DNA of 52,079 nucleotides from Lachnospiraceae bacterium OF09-6 (lineage in GTDB: Bacteria; Bacillota; Clostridia; Lachnospirales; Lachnospiraceae). Each line of letters starts with the position of its first letter. The stretch's first letter is position 1. A program made the position numbers and the translations under genes. The stretch covers positions 1 through 52,079 of the forward strand of contig QUMM01000023.1 in the NCBI GenBank assembly GCA_003435055.1, in the 5' to 3' direction. This document shows positions 1-10,027 of the stretch, piece after piece. The notes beneath the pieces were generated by a model that was not told the origin of the DNA, did not search any database, and was given only the letters and a program-made list of their open reading frames with translations.

Positions 1-45
1 ATACTTGCATTCCCATGTTGTATGACTTAAACTGTTCTTATCCAT
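1..45 (-). CDS. tnpA: IS200/IS605-family transposase TnpA, N-terminal 15 codons only
   Basis: The first 15 codons read MDKNSLSHTTWECKY and then run off the window edge. This is the usual opening of IS200-type Y1 (HUH) transposases, in which a tryptophan and a 'CKYH' motif follow the start. The ATG (43-45) is preceded by a strong AAGGAGG ribosome binding site. No catalytic residue is visible because the rest lies outside the window. The call rests on the N-terminal signature plus the hairpin-bearing upstream leader. Confidence 0.75.
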   Translation of the reverse strand, partial: MDKNSLSHTTWECKY

Positions 46-160
46 TTTGGATACCTCCTTGATTATATTTTGTGAGTTTTGCGGACCCACTTTTATATTA
101 TCACAGGAGGTTTTTTACTTGAAGCTAAAGCTACTCCCTCCACCTGCCGAGCAGGTGGTT
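46..160 (-). mobile_element. Left end and leader of IS200-type element
   Basis: Upstream of the tnpA start there is an 8-bp perfect hairpin, CCACCTGC-CGA-GCAGGTGG (140-158), typical of the subterminal hairpins recognised by HUH transposases. Between it and tnpA, bases 100-111 (ACCTCCTGTGAT on the minus strand) are complementary to the ribosome binding site and its flank at 53-63 (ATCAAGGAGGT). This would fold the ribosome binding site into a stem, as known for IS200. The exact element tip is not determinable; IS200 elements lack inverted-repeat ends. Confidence 0.6.
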
Positions 161-183
161 TATTTTTCTGCCATACAATGAAA

Positions 184-219
184 AGGGACCAGATTTGGCT
201 TTACCGCCATCTGGTCCCT
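184..219 (-). terminator. Rho-independent terminator of the COG2426-type gene
   Basis: GGGACCAGAT pairs with ATCTGGTCCC around a short loop, followed on the minus strand by TTTTC. It begins a few bases after the stop codon of the gene at 225-698. Confidence 0.8.
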
Positions 220-224
220 TCTCT

Positions 225-698
225 TTATACTAATCCTATTAAACTGAATACTCCGGTACTTGCCACACCCATGATAATTCCGGCTAAAAGCACTCCTCCC
301 AAAGCTGCCAGTACACTCTTTTTAAAATCCAGATCCAAAATACTGGCTGCCAGTGTTCCGGTCCAGGCACCTGTTCCCGGAATTGGAATTCCCACAAAGA
401 GGAACAATGCCACATATGTGCTTCTTCCTACTTTTGCCATCAACTTCTCGCCACCCTTTTCTCCCTTTTTCAGAATCCAGGTAAATGGCTTCTCCAGCAG
501 TGGTTTTGTTGCTCCCCATTCCAGTACTTTTCTTGCAAAGAAATAGATAAACGGTACCGGAAGCATATTTCCGATAATACAAATAATGTAAGATGCCACC
601 AAAGGAAGCTTCATTCCGACAGCCAGCGGTACAGCCACACGAAGCTCAGCCAACGGAAGCATAGAAACAAAAAAAACAGTCAAAAATTTTGTAAACAT
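225..698 (-). CDS. Small multidrug export-like membrane protein (COG2426 family)
   Basis: A 157-residue hydrophobic protein with about four membrane segments, opening with an MLPLAELRVAVPLAVG-type stretch and carrying a central GIPIPGTGAWTG loop. Both are typical of the COG2426 / 'small multi-drug export' (PF06695) family. The family name comes from weak historical evidence and the substrate is unknown. The length matches the family. The start ATG has an upstream AGAAAGGA ribosome binding site. The gene is monocistronic, with its own terminator and no functional partner next to it. Confidence 0.75.
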   Translation of the reverse strand: MFTKFLTVFFVSMLPLAELRVAVPLAVGMKLPLVASYIICIIGNMLPVPFIYFFARKVLEWGATKPLLEKPFTWILKKGEKGGEKLMAKVGRSTYVALFLFVGIPIPGTGAWTGTLAASILDLDFKKSVLAALGGVLLAGIIMGVASTGVFSLIGLV

Positions 699-907
699 AA
701 ATTATCCTTTCTGATACATACACTTCAGTTATCAAAATTGTCTTTGAGATTGACTTTATTCAATATAATATATATTAGTCGACATTTCAAGCTATACTGT
801 ATTTTAACTTCTTATTTCTGGTGTACATATCGGCTAAGCTGGCATTCGATTACCACGGAAGTTCTCTGCATTCTTGTTTCCGGGGTTGGTTCCCCAACTA
901 AGTCACG
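699..907. other. Intergenic stretch without recognised gene
   Basis: AT-rich near the gene at 698, then mixed composition. It holds a weak GTTGG-TTCC-CCAAC hairpin near 889-903. I see no credible ORF, tRNA or known riboswitch fold. The promoter of the COG2426-type gene should lie at its low-coordinate end but I could not assign convincing boxes. Confidence 0.5.
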
Positions 908-913
908 AAAAAA

Positions 914-948
914 GACGTATGAATTATGATTTCTCATCTTCATACGCC
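914..948 (-). terminator. atpC: Terminator of the ATP synthase operon
   Basis: On the minus strand GGCGTATGAA pairs with TTCATACGTC (one mismatch) and is followed directly by a T-run. It lies about 100 bases after the atpC stop, past a structured element. Confidence 0.75.
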
Positions 949-957
949 TTTTTATTT

Positions 958-1044
958 ACGCGAGCAACGAGCCAAAGTCCGTGCTTGCACGAGATCTTGG
1001 CAACTGCCGCGATAGCTTGAGAAACTCGCAGAGCGTGTTTCTCA
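958..1044. repeat. Nested inverted-repeat element downstream of atpC
   Basis: Several arms nest inside each other: GCGAG (960-964)/CTCGC (1025-1029), GCCAA (971-975)/TTGGC (997-1001), and CGTGC (980-984)/GCACG (987-991). A separate TGAGAAAC (1018-1025)/GTTTCTCA (1037-1044) hairpin abuts atpC. It resembles a dispersed REP-like or small mobile palindrome, but only one copy is in the window. Confidence 0.5.
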
Positions 1045-1047
1045 TAG

Positions 1048-1464
1048 TTATTTTATGACACCCTGTTCGGAATTATGTCTTAATCGGTTGATTGCCCTTG
1101 CCAGAGATGCCTGTGTGGTCTTGTACTCCCGGATGCTCTGCTTCTGCCGCATTTCTTCCAATGCACGGTCACGCGCTTCCCGAGCCCGCACTGCATCGAT
1201 ATCTTCCGGCAGTTCAGCCGACTCTACAATGGCTGTCACACGGTTATTGGCTGCCTGTACAACACCTACACCAGATACTGCTGTCACCCAGGTACCGTCT
1301 TCTTTTTGAAAACGGATTTCTCCAGGTTTTAAGGCCAGCACCATTTCCTCATGATGAGCCATAAATGCTTTTTCGCCATCGGTTGCTGTTACAACTGCAA
1401 GCGATACCTGACCTTTAAAAAACACTTTATTACTGGTAATAATTTTTAAAAAAAATGTAGCCAT
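1048..1464 (-). CDS. atpC: F1Fo ATP synthase epsilon subunit
   Basis: A 138-residue protein with the N-terminal beta-sandwich (LKIITSNKVFFKGQVSLAVV..DGEKAFMAHHEEMVLALKPGEIRF) followed by a C-terminal helical hairpin rich in Arg/Glu/Ala. This is the standard epsilon architecture at normal length. Epsilon sits on the central stalk, couples gamma to the c-ring and restrains ATP hydrolysis. It is the last gene of the atp operon, six bases after atpD. The structured element and terminator follow its stop. Confidence 0.95.
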   Translation of the reverse strand: MATFFLKIITSNKVFFKGQVSLAVVTATDGEKAFMAHHEEMVLALKPGEIRFQKEDGTWVTAVSGVGVVQAANNRVTAIVESAELPEDIDAVRAREARDRALEEMRQKQSIREYKTTQASLARAINRLRHNSEQGVIK

Positions 1465-1470
1465 GGAAAG

Positions 1471-3767
<2,297 letters not shown>

Positions 3768-3778
3768 TGGATCACCAC

Positions 3779-5812
3779 CTATACTTCTTTATTCCAGACC
3801 TGATCTCTGTACTCTTCTGCTGCCTTTACGATCTGATCGCGAAGGCTGTCACTGAGCTGTCCGGTAGTCTCCAGTTCACGTACAATAGCCGGCTGACTCT
3901 TGGCAAAGTAATCCAGCATTCCGGTACGGAATTCTCTGATCTTTTCTACCGGTACATCGATCATGACTTTTCCGGTAGCTGCACACAGCATGATAACCTG
4001 CTGTGGCATGGAAAATGGCTTACACAGTGGCTGCTTCAGCAGTTCCATCAGTCCTTTTCCATACTTCAGCTGTTCCACTGTGGCAGGATCCAGATCTGAT
4101 GAGAACTGAGTAAATACTTCCATCTCACGATACTGTGCCAGATCGATACGGATACTTCCGGCTGCTTTTTTCATAGCCTTTGTCTGAGCTGCACCACCTA
4201 CACGAGATACAGAAAGACCTACATTGACCGCTGGTCTCATACCGGAGAAGAACAGGTCGCTCTCCAGGAAGATCTGACCATCCGTAATAGAAATGACGTT
4301 GGTCGGAATATAGGCAGATACGTCACCTGCCTGAGTCTCAATAATCGGCAATGCAGTAATGGATCCGCCGCCGGCTTTTTCATTCAGACGGCTGGAACGC
4401 TCCAGAAGTCTGGAATGCAGATAGAATACATCTCCTGGATAAGCCTCACGTCCCGGTGAACGCTCCAGAAGCAGGGACAGGGCACGGTAAGCCACTGCAT
4501 GCTTGGACAGGTCATCGTATACGATCAGGACATCTTTTCCCTGATACATAAAATACTCTGCAAGTGCGGTTCCGGAATATGGAGCCATATACTGAAGAGG
4601 CGCCGGATCAGATGCAGTAGATACCACAACTGTAGTATATTCCATTGCATCATGCGCCTTTAATGTATGCACAATCTTGGCGACGGTAGACGCTTTCTGT
4701 CCGATCGCTACATAAATACATTTTACATCTTTGCCTTTCTGGTTCAGAATGGCATCGATTGCGATAGAAGTCTTACCAGTCTGTCTGTCACCGATGATCA
4801 GCTCTCGCTGTCCACGTCCGATTGGGAACATGGAATCGATAGACAAAATACCGGTCTCCAGTGGTACGGATACGGATTTACGATCCACAATACCAGGAGC
4901 TTCATTTTCGATTGGACGGTAATCACTGGAAGGAATATCTCCTTCTCCATCGACTGGTGCACCCAGGGCATTGATAACACGGCCAAGGAACTGATCTCCT
5001 ACCGGGATACCAGCCTTTCTTCCAGTTCTCATAACCCGGCTGCCTTCACGGATCTCACTGTCGCTTCCGAACAGAATACATCCGATCTCGTCACGTTTGA
5101 TATCCTGTACCATCCCCTTGATACCGTTATCAAAAATAACGATCTCACCATACATGGCATGGTCGATACCATCAATATTTACGATACCGTCACCTACAGA
5201 TTTTACGGTACCTACTTCTTTATCTTTTGCTTCCAGATCAAAGTCTTCGATCTCACTCTGTAAAATAGAGATAATGCCTTCCAGTGTCTGAGAATGCTTT
5301 CCCTCTCTGTTATCACCAAGAATCTTCTCTGTCAGCTGCTTAATTCTGCCTTCTGTGGACCAGTCATATTCTTTATTACCGATCGATAATACAAATCCAC
5401 CGCCAAGGCTCTCCTCTTTTTCGCAAACCAGCTCAATCTCATCTGATCCGCTTTCTTTTTTTACAAATTCACGGATTCCCTCCAGCTGTGCCTCTGTTGG
5501 TTCCGTTACATATTTTAAAATGGCCCGTTCTTTTCCGGTCTTTTTCCACTGTGTCTCTTTATAGGCTTTGCATACTTCAGAAAACAGTTCAATATCCTGA
5601 TCATCACACATTACCTTGATCATATCACGGATCTGAGATGGGAAAATTTTATCAATTGCTCTGTGCTTTCCAGCCAGGTCTGCAGCTGGATTACAGAACT
5701 GTTCCATTAATACCGGAACTGTCTGGAAGATATCAAGGGCCTGCTCGATCACATCTTCAGGAATCTCTAATTCCTTTAACATGGTTGCATACTTTTCTAC
5801 TGCCTGTATCAT
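3779..5812 (-). CDS. atpA: Fused ATP synthase delta-alpha subunit
   Basis: One uninterrupted 677-codon frame. Residues 1 to about 165 match OSCP/delta (helical N-domain, then [24 protein letters not shown]). Residues about 177-677 are a complete alpha subunit: [27 protein letters not shown] at its N-terminus, Walker [10 protein letters not shown] (341-349), [13 protein letters not shown] and the arginine-finger region [10 protein letters not shown]. The linker is only about 11 residues. No ATG, and no ribosome binding site, occurs at the junction (near 5284), so an independent alpha start is not evident. Separate atpH and atpA genes are the norm. The operon has no other delta gene. Fusion would fix a 1:1 delta:alpha ratio although F1 needs three alpha and one delta, so how it assembles is unclear; internal initiation or proteolysis are possible. 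Confidence 0.93.
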   Translation of the reverse strand: MIQAVEKYATMLKELEIPEDVIEQALDIFQTVPVLMEQFCNPAADLAGKHRAIDKIFPSQIRDMIKVMCDDQDIELFSEVCKAYKETQWKKTGKERAILKYVTEPTEAQLEGIREFVKKESGSDEIELVCEKEESLGGGFVLSIGNKEYDWSTEGRIKQLTEKILGDNREGKHSQTLEGIISILQSEIEDFDLEAKDKEVGTVKSVGDGIVNIDGIDHAMYGEIVIFDNGIKGMVQDIKRDEIGCILFGSDSEIREGSRVMRTGRKAGIPVGDQFLGRVINALGAPVDGEGDIPSSDYRPIENEAPGIVDRKSVSVPLETGILSIDSMFPIGRGQRELIIGDRQTGKTSIAIDAILNQKGKDVKCIYVAIGQKASTVAKIVHTLKAHDAMEYTTVVVSTASDPAPLQYMAPYSGTALAEYFMYQGKDVLIVYDDLSKHAVAYRALSLLLERSPGREAYPGDVFYLHSRLLERSSRLNEKAGGGSITALPIIETQAGDVSAYIPTNVISITDGQIFLESDLFFSGMRPAVNVGLSVSRVGGAAQTKAMKKAAGSIRIDLAQYREMEVFTQFSSDLDPATVEQLKYGKGLMELLKQPLCKPFSMPQQVIMLCAATGKVMIDVPVEKIREFRTGMLDYFAKSQPAIVRELETTGQLSDSLRDQIVKAAEEYRDQVWNKEV

Positions 5813-5826
5813 CTTCTAATCTCCTT

Positions 5827-6300
5827 TTACTGCTGGCGAAGAAATTCATCATATAAAGCACGGTCATTATCCGTTCCTTCTTTTTCTCCTGCCACACGTG
5901 CTGCTGCTGTCACTACCATATCGCGGACTGCAGTCTCTGCCTGCTGCATAATCTTCTTTTTCTCCTGCTCTGCATCACTGCATGCTTTTTCCACAATAGT
6001 TCCGGCTTTTTTCTGAGCCTCATCTACAATACGGCTGTATTCGCCTGCGGCTTCTTCTCTCGCCTTTGCAACGATCTGTGATTTTTCCTGTTCTGCATTT
6101 TTGATAGATGCTTCGTATTCTTCCTTGCTCTTTAATGCACTGTTTTTTGCAGCTTCTGCATCAGCCAGTCTTGCATCTTCTTCTTTCTGACGTTTTTCCA
6201 GAATCTCATTCACCGGTTTGAACAAAAACTTTCTCATCAGAACATACAGAATTAACAGGTTAATTACTGTAAATACTAAATTCCAGTCTAATCTTAACAT
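5827..6300 (-). CDS. atpF: F1Fo ATP synthase b subunit
   Basis: 157 residues: one N-terminal membrane helix (LVFTVINLLILYVLM) followed by a long charged, alanine-rich coiled coil. This is the peripheral stalk that binds delta/alpha. Length and layout fit the bacterial b subunit. It lies 14 bases before the delta-alpha fusion and 46 bases after atpE. Confidence 0.95.
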   Translation of the reverse strand: MLRLDWNLVFTVINLLILYVLMRKFLFKPVNEILEKRQKEEDARLADAEAAKNSALKSKEEYEASIKNAEQEKSQIVAKAREEAAGEYSRIVDEAQKKAGTIVEKACSDAEQEKKKIMQQAETAVRDMVVTAAARVAGEKEGTDNDRALYDEFLRQQ

Positions 6301-6346
6301 CCTGGTTAACCTACCTTCCTGTTATAAATACTGTTCTCTCTTTCGA

Positions 6347-6571
6347 TTAACCAAGGAACATGATACATAAAAGTGCAATAACGAAACCGTAAATAGCAGT
6401 TGCCTCGGCCAGTGCACAGCCAAGAAGAAGTAACTTTGTGATCTTGCCTTCTGCTTCCGGCTGACGTGCTACAGCGTCAGTTGCTTTACCTGTTGCGATT
6501 CCGATACCAATACCTGCTCCAATACCTGTCAGTACAGCGATACCTGCTCCAATTGCGATTAATGTACTCAT
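6347..6571 (-). CDS. atpE: F1Fo ATP synthase c subunit (proteolipid)
   Basis: 74 residues, two helices joined by the RQPE loop (36-39). The ion-carrying carboxylate is Glu56 in LAEATAIYG. Na+-type c subunits such as that of Ilyobacter tartaricus have Gln in helix 1 and Glu-Ser-Thr in helix 2. Here the aligned positions are Ile23 and Glu56-Ala57-Thr58, so two Na+ ligands are missing and proton coupling is more likely. That is inference from residue alignment by eye. Confidence 0.95.
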   Translation of the reverse strand: MSTLIAIGAGIAVLTGIGAGIGIGIATGKATDAVARQPEAEGKITKLLLLGCALAEATAIYGFVIALLCIMFLG

Positions 6572-6603
6572 TTTTTTATTCTCCTTTACGTGTTTTTCGT
6601 TTT

Positions 6604-7275
6604 TTAAGCTTCTTTAATAAATAATGATGTCAGGAATACGAATACATATGCCTGAATCAGTCCGTCAAAAATATCAAAATAAAAACTGAATGGAAGCGGA
6701 AGTACAACTGGCACCAGCTGTTTGATCAGCTCCATGATGACGAATGCACCAAGAACATTACCAAATAATCGCATACACAGCGACAACGGACGGATGAAGA
6801 TCTCCAATACGTTGATCGGTGCTACAATGGCGATTGGCTCTGCAAAGTTCTTGCACCATCCTTTGACTCCCCTTTTCTGAATTCCCGCTGCCTCAATCAG
6901 TATAATACTCATAATCGAAAGTGCAGCTGTCACATTCAGGTCTTTTGTCGGTGGTTTTAAACCAAATAAACCAATGACGTTGGATACTCCGATATAAAGC
7001 AGAACCGTTATCAGATACGGTACAAATTTTCGGTTCTCTTTACCAATCATACCCTCGACCATACTGTTCAGTTTTACGACAATAAATTCTGCGGCCGCCT
7101 GTCTCTTACTGATATGGTCTACCTTCAGATTTCGTGTCATGAGAATTGCAAATAATAACAGTATTGCCATAATTACCCAGGTAATGACTGTAGACTCTGC
7201 TATCCCAATTCCACCGATCTTGAAGACCGTTTCACAGGTAAGCTCTTCTTGCAGTTTTGTCGCAAGGTCACCCAT
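6604..7275 (-). CDS. atpB: F1Fo ATP synthase a subunit
   Basis: Membrane subunit forming the ion half-channels. About five helices; the conserved Arg region reads [17 protein letters not shown] chose the ATG at 7273-7275 (protein begins [12 protein letters not shown], 223 residues) because it has a GAGGTG ribosome binding site. The frame can be opened further to 7323, but that lies next to the -10 box at 7330-7335, so the upstream codons are probably leader. No atpI precedes it. Confidence 0.93.
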   Translation of the reverse strand: MGDLATKLQEELTCETVFKIGGIGIAESTVITWVIMAILLLFAILMTRNLKVDHISKRQAAAEFIVVKLNSMVEGMIGKENRKFVPYLITVLLYIGVSNVIGLFGLKPPTKDLNVTAALSIMSIILIEAAGIQKRGVKGWCKNFAEPIAIVAPINVLEIFIRPLSLCMRLFGNVLGAFVIMELIKQLVPVVLPLPFSFYFDIFDGLIQAYVFVFLTSLFIKEA

Positions 7276-7329
7276 ATTATCACCTCTTTCTGACTCTCCT
7301 AAGATACGTCTATATTTTATCAATGACGT

Positions 7330-7358
7330 ATTATACTCCCATTTTTTTCATTTGGTAA
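7330..7358 (-). promoter_or_regulatory. atpB: Promoter of the atp operon
   Basis: -10 TATAAT (7330-7335) and -35 TTACCA (7353-7358) with a 17-bp spacer. Predicted transcription start is near 7323, about 48 bases before atpB. Confidence 0.7.
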
Positions 7359-7366
7359 GACCAAAT
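7350..7366. promoter_or_regulatory. 17-bp palindrome over the atp -35 box
   Basis: ATTTGGT-AAG-ACCAAAT, perfect 7-bp arms around a 3-bp centre, covering the whole -35 hexamer. Placement suggests a repressor operator. No known regulator motif recognised. Confidence 0.5.
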
Positions 7367-7442
7367 ATATCGAAAATTCATAAATATTTAAGAGTTTTTT
7401 ATAGCATTTTACCGATTGACACATTGTATTCACAGAAATGCA

Positions 7443-7482
7443 AAAAGCAGTCTGAAAGATACTGCTCTCTCAAACTGCTTTG
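7443..7482 (-). terminator. Terminator of the amino-acid ABC operon
   Basis: On the minus strand AAAGCAGTTTGA pairs with TCAGACTGCTTT (one mismatch), followed by T-rich sequence, just after the ATPase gene stop. Confidence 0.65.
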
Positions 7483-7514
7483 TGAAACATTTTGTTCCTG
7501 ATTGTTTCGTTCTC

Positions 7515-8300
7515 TTATCCCTGCGTATAACGCGACAAAAACTGCTTCGTACGTTTTTCCTTCGGATATTCGATCACTTCTCTTGCTTTTCCCTGTTCTA
7601 CAATATAGCCTTCATCCATAAAGATGATCTCATCTGCCACATCCCTGGCAAATGCCATCTCATGGGTAACGATGATCATCGTTGTCTTCTGATCTGCCAG
7701 TCCTCTGATCACCTTCAGGACTTCTCCAGTCAGTTCTGGATCCAGTGCAGATGTCGGTTCATCAAAGCAGAGAATATCTGGCTTCAATGCCAGTGCCCTT
7801 GCAATCGCCACTCGCTGCTGCTGTCCACCCGAGAGCTGATGTGGATAATGATTCTCTCTCTGCTCCAGCCCCATCTTCTTCAGAAGTGCCTCTCCATGTG
7901 CATGGATTTCTTCCAGAATGACCTTTTTATTTTGATTGTAATCTGGTCGTTCTTTTGCCAGCAGCTGCTCAGCCAGCATCACATTTTCCAGCGCCGTATA
8001 CTGTGGAAACAGATTAAAAGACTGAAATACCATTCCAAAATGGAGTCTCTTTTTTCTCAGTTCTCGTTCATTCTGGCTGGTTCCTCTGGAGGCATCATAC
8101 AAAGTTTCTCCCTTTACGGTAATACTCCCTTCATTGGGTGTCTCAAGAAAATTCAGACATCTCAGGAGTGTCGTTTTGCCGGATCCGGAAGAACCGATAA
8201 TAGCCAGCGCACTTCCCTCTTCCATGGAAAAACTGACATCTTTCAGAACCTGGGTACTTCCAAAATGTTTTTCGATATTTTTTACTTCCAATATTGCCAT
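7515..8300 (-). CDS. Polar amino acid ABC transporter ATP-binding protein
   Basis: 261 residues with a complete ABC ATPase set: Walker A GSSGSGKTT, Q-loop in GMVFQSFNLFPQ, signature LSGGQQQR, Walker B ILCFDEPTSALDP and the switch histidine in VTHEM. The sequence is of the GlnQ/HisP class. It is the third gene of a binding protein-permease-ATPase operon, 12 bases after the permease. Substrate is not certain because the binding protein is unusual. Confidence 0.93.
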   Translation of the reverse strand: MAILEVKNIEKHFGSTQVLKDVSFSMEEGSALAIIGSSGSGKTTLLRCLNFLETPNEGSITVKGETLYDASRGTSQNERELRKKRLHFGMVFQSFNLFPQYTALENVMLAEQLLAKERPDYNQNKKVILEEIHAHGEALLKKMGLEQRENHYPHQLSGGQQQRVAIARALALKPDILCFDEPTSALDPELTGEVLKVIRGLADQKTTMIIVTHEMAFARDVADEIIFMDEGYIVEQGKAREVIEYPKEKRTKQFLSRYTQG

Positions 8301-8312
8301 TTTTCAAGCCCC

Positions 8313-8969
8313 CTATCTGAAATAATCCAGTCGTTTTTCAATGTAATTAAATAATAAGGTAAGAATACCTACGAAGATCAGGTAAAACAGACCGGTATAG
8401 AACAACGGCCATACCAGCCCTGCTGATTTCATAAAGGAATATCCCCTCTGTGTCAGTTCCTGTGCTGCAATGATTCTGGCCAGGGAAGTATCCTTTACCA
8501 AAGTAATGATCTCATTAGACATCGGTGGTACAACTCTCTTTACCATCTGAAGCAGGGTAATCTTAAAAAAGATCTGGCTTCTGGTCATCCCCAGCACCTG
8601 TCCAGCTTCCCTCTGTCCTGCCGGAATCCCCTCGATTCCGCCACGGAAGATCACAGAAAAATAACAGGCATAGTTGATGGTGAATGCCACAACCGTTGCC
8701 GTAATACGTCCGGCTTCATTGCCGCCCCAGATATTATGACCAAGCCACATACCCGGTCCATAAAAAATGATAATCAGCTGCAGCATCAGAGGTGTTCCCC
8801 TGATGATCCATACCAGTACCTGAATCAGGCCGCTGAGAGGCTTAAACTTGCTCATAGTCCCAAGCGCAAGAATCAGTCCCAGCGGAAGGGAAAATACCAG
8901 TGTCAGCAGAAAGATCTGTAACATGGTCCCCATACCACGCAATAATTCCATTGTAACCTGTACAAACAT
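8313..8969 (-). CDS. Polar amino acid ABC transporter permease
   Basis: 218 residues from the ATG at 8967-8969, which has an AAGGGG ribosome binding site; an upstream in-frame GTG (8990) lacks one. HisM/GlnP-type permease with about five membrane helices and the EAA-type loop (GQREAGQVLGMTRSQIFFKI). A single permease suggests a homodimeric channel. It is separated from the binding-protein gene by an intercistronic hairpin. Confidence 0.92.
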   Translation of the reverse strand: MFVQVTMELLRGMGTMLQIFLLTLVFSLPLGLILALGTMSKFKPLSGLIQVLVWIIRGTPLMLQLIIIFYGPGMWLGHNIWGGNEAGRITATVVAFTINYACYFSVIFRGGIEGIPAGQREAGQVLGMTRSQIFFKITLLQMVKRVVPPMSNEIITLVKDTSLARIIAAQELTQRGYSFMKSAGLVWPLFYTGLFYLIFVGILTLLFNYIEKRLDYFR

Positions 8970-8992
8970 ACTTTTTCCCCTTACATGCACAA

Positions 8993-9014
8993 GGCAGAGA
9001 GCCTGCCCTCTGCC
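8993..9014 (-). terminator. Intercistronic hairpin between binding protein and permease
   Basis: GGCAGAG (8993-8999) pairs with CTCTGCC (9008-9014). No clear T-run follows, so it more likely stabilises the binding-protein mRNA 3' end or gives partial attenuation than full termination. Confidence 0.45.
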
Positions 9015-9050
9015 TCATGTAGATTTTGTAGTTATGATGTGTATAACTTT

Positions 9051-9878
9051 TTATTCTGCCGGAACAACCACTACCTGTGCATTGTTACAGTAAGCATTGG
9101 TGCATTCCATGGAATTGGTCACTTCATCTGTCAATGTCATACCATTCCATACCACGTCAATATTCTTGGAATCCAGTTCCATGATCTTGTTATCCCAGTC
9201 GATCTCCACGAATTCCACGTCAACTCCCAGCTTTTCTGCTACGACACCAGCCATATCTGCATCAAATCCGATCCAGTCACCGTTCTCATCTTTGTAATCC
9301 ATTGGTTCAAAATCTGTAATACCAACAATCAGCGAACCCTTTTCCTGAATATAAGCCACATCGCTGTCCTCTGCCGCTTCAGTAGCTGCTTCTGTGGCAT
9401 CCTCAGTCTCTTCTTCTGTCACTTCTGTAGTATCTTCTTCTGTGCTCTGTTCTACCAGTGCATCCTGTACCCCATACTTTTCAGCCAGTTCTTTCATGGA
9501 ACCGTCTGCATAAGTCTCTGCGAATACTTCATTAATATATGCTGCAAGGTCTGACCCTTTTCTGCATCCTACACCATATTCTTCCGTAGTCAGTTCCTCT
9601 GTATGTACCAGATTTGGATAGCTGGTGCCTTCTCCGATCATCGCACCTGCCATCAGAAGGTCAATGATTGCTGCATCAGAAGTACCAGAAGCTACTTCCA
9701 TCAGTGCATCTGCCTGAGATGCTACAGAATTATACTGAAATCCTTTTTCTTCTGCTGCTGCTTCCCCTGCAGAACCTGCCTCTACTGCATAAACCATATC
9801 TGCATCTGCTGCACATGCAGGCATTGCCATACCCATTATCATACCAGCACTTAATACGATAGCCAAACCTTTTTTCAT
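9051..9878 (-). CDS. Circularly permuted amino-acid-type substrate-binding protein
   Basis: 275 residues. A signal peptide (1 to about 22, MKKGLAIVLSAGMIMG..ACA) is followed by what is normally the second lobe and C-terminus of a GlnH/HisJ-like protein (28-142: AVEAGSAGE, then LTTEEYGVGCRKGSDLAAYI, then ADGSMKELAEKYG). An acidic Thr/Glu-rich linker (143-173) follows, and then the normal N-terminal lobe (174-275: GSLIVGITDFEPMDYKDENG, GFDADMAGVVAEKLG, GMTLTDE). So the two halves are in reversed order. The Arg that usually follows the GMTxTxE motif and holds the ligand carboxylate is Val here. The lipobox around Cys22 is poor (MPAC), so lipid anchoring is uncertain. Strong GGAGGAG ribosome binding site. 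Confidence 0.88.
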   Translation of the reverse strand: MKKGLAIVLSAGMIMGMAMPACAADADMVYAVEAGSAGEAAAEEKGFQYNSVASQADALMEVASGTSDAAIIDLLMAGAMIGEGTSYPNLVHTEELTTEEYGVGCRKGSDLAAYINEVFAETYADGSMKELAEKYGVQDALVEQSTEEDTTEVTEEETEDATEAATEAAEDSDVAYIQEKGSLIVGITDFEPMDYKDENGDWIGFDADMAGVVAEKLGVDVEFVEIDWDNKIMELDSKNIDVVWNGMTLTDEVTNSMECTNAYCNNAQVVVVPAE

Positions 9879-10027
9879 GATCTTATCTCCTCCAAGTGGT
9901 CGTTGTTTTTATCACTTTTGCATTTTATCATAGTAGCACGCTAAAGTAAAGTTTTTTTTGTTGCTTTTCTGTTCTTTTTATAGTAGAGTGAGGGTACTGC
10001 ATTTCGTACATACGAGGGGGAGTTTTT

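Noticed and set aside
6604..7323. Longer atpB starting at 7323
   Set aside because: That start lies at the predicted transcription start and only 7 bases from the -10 box, with no ribosome binding site. The ATG at 7275 has one.
7416..8354. Plus-strand open frame of 312 codons opposite the ABC ATPase
   Set aside because: It covers the terminator and the ATPase gene in antisense. Composition (many Cys, Phe, His) is that of a reversed coding strand.
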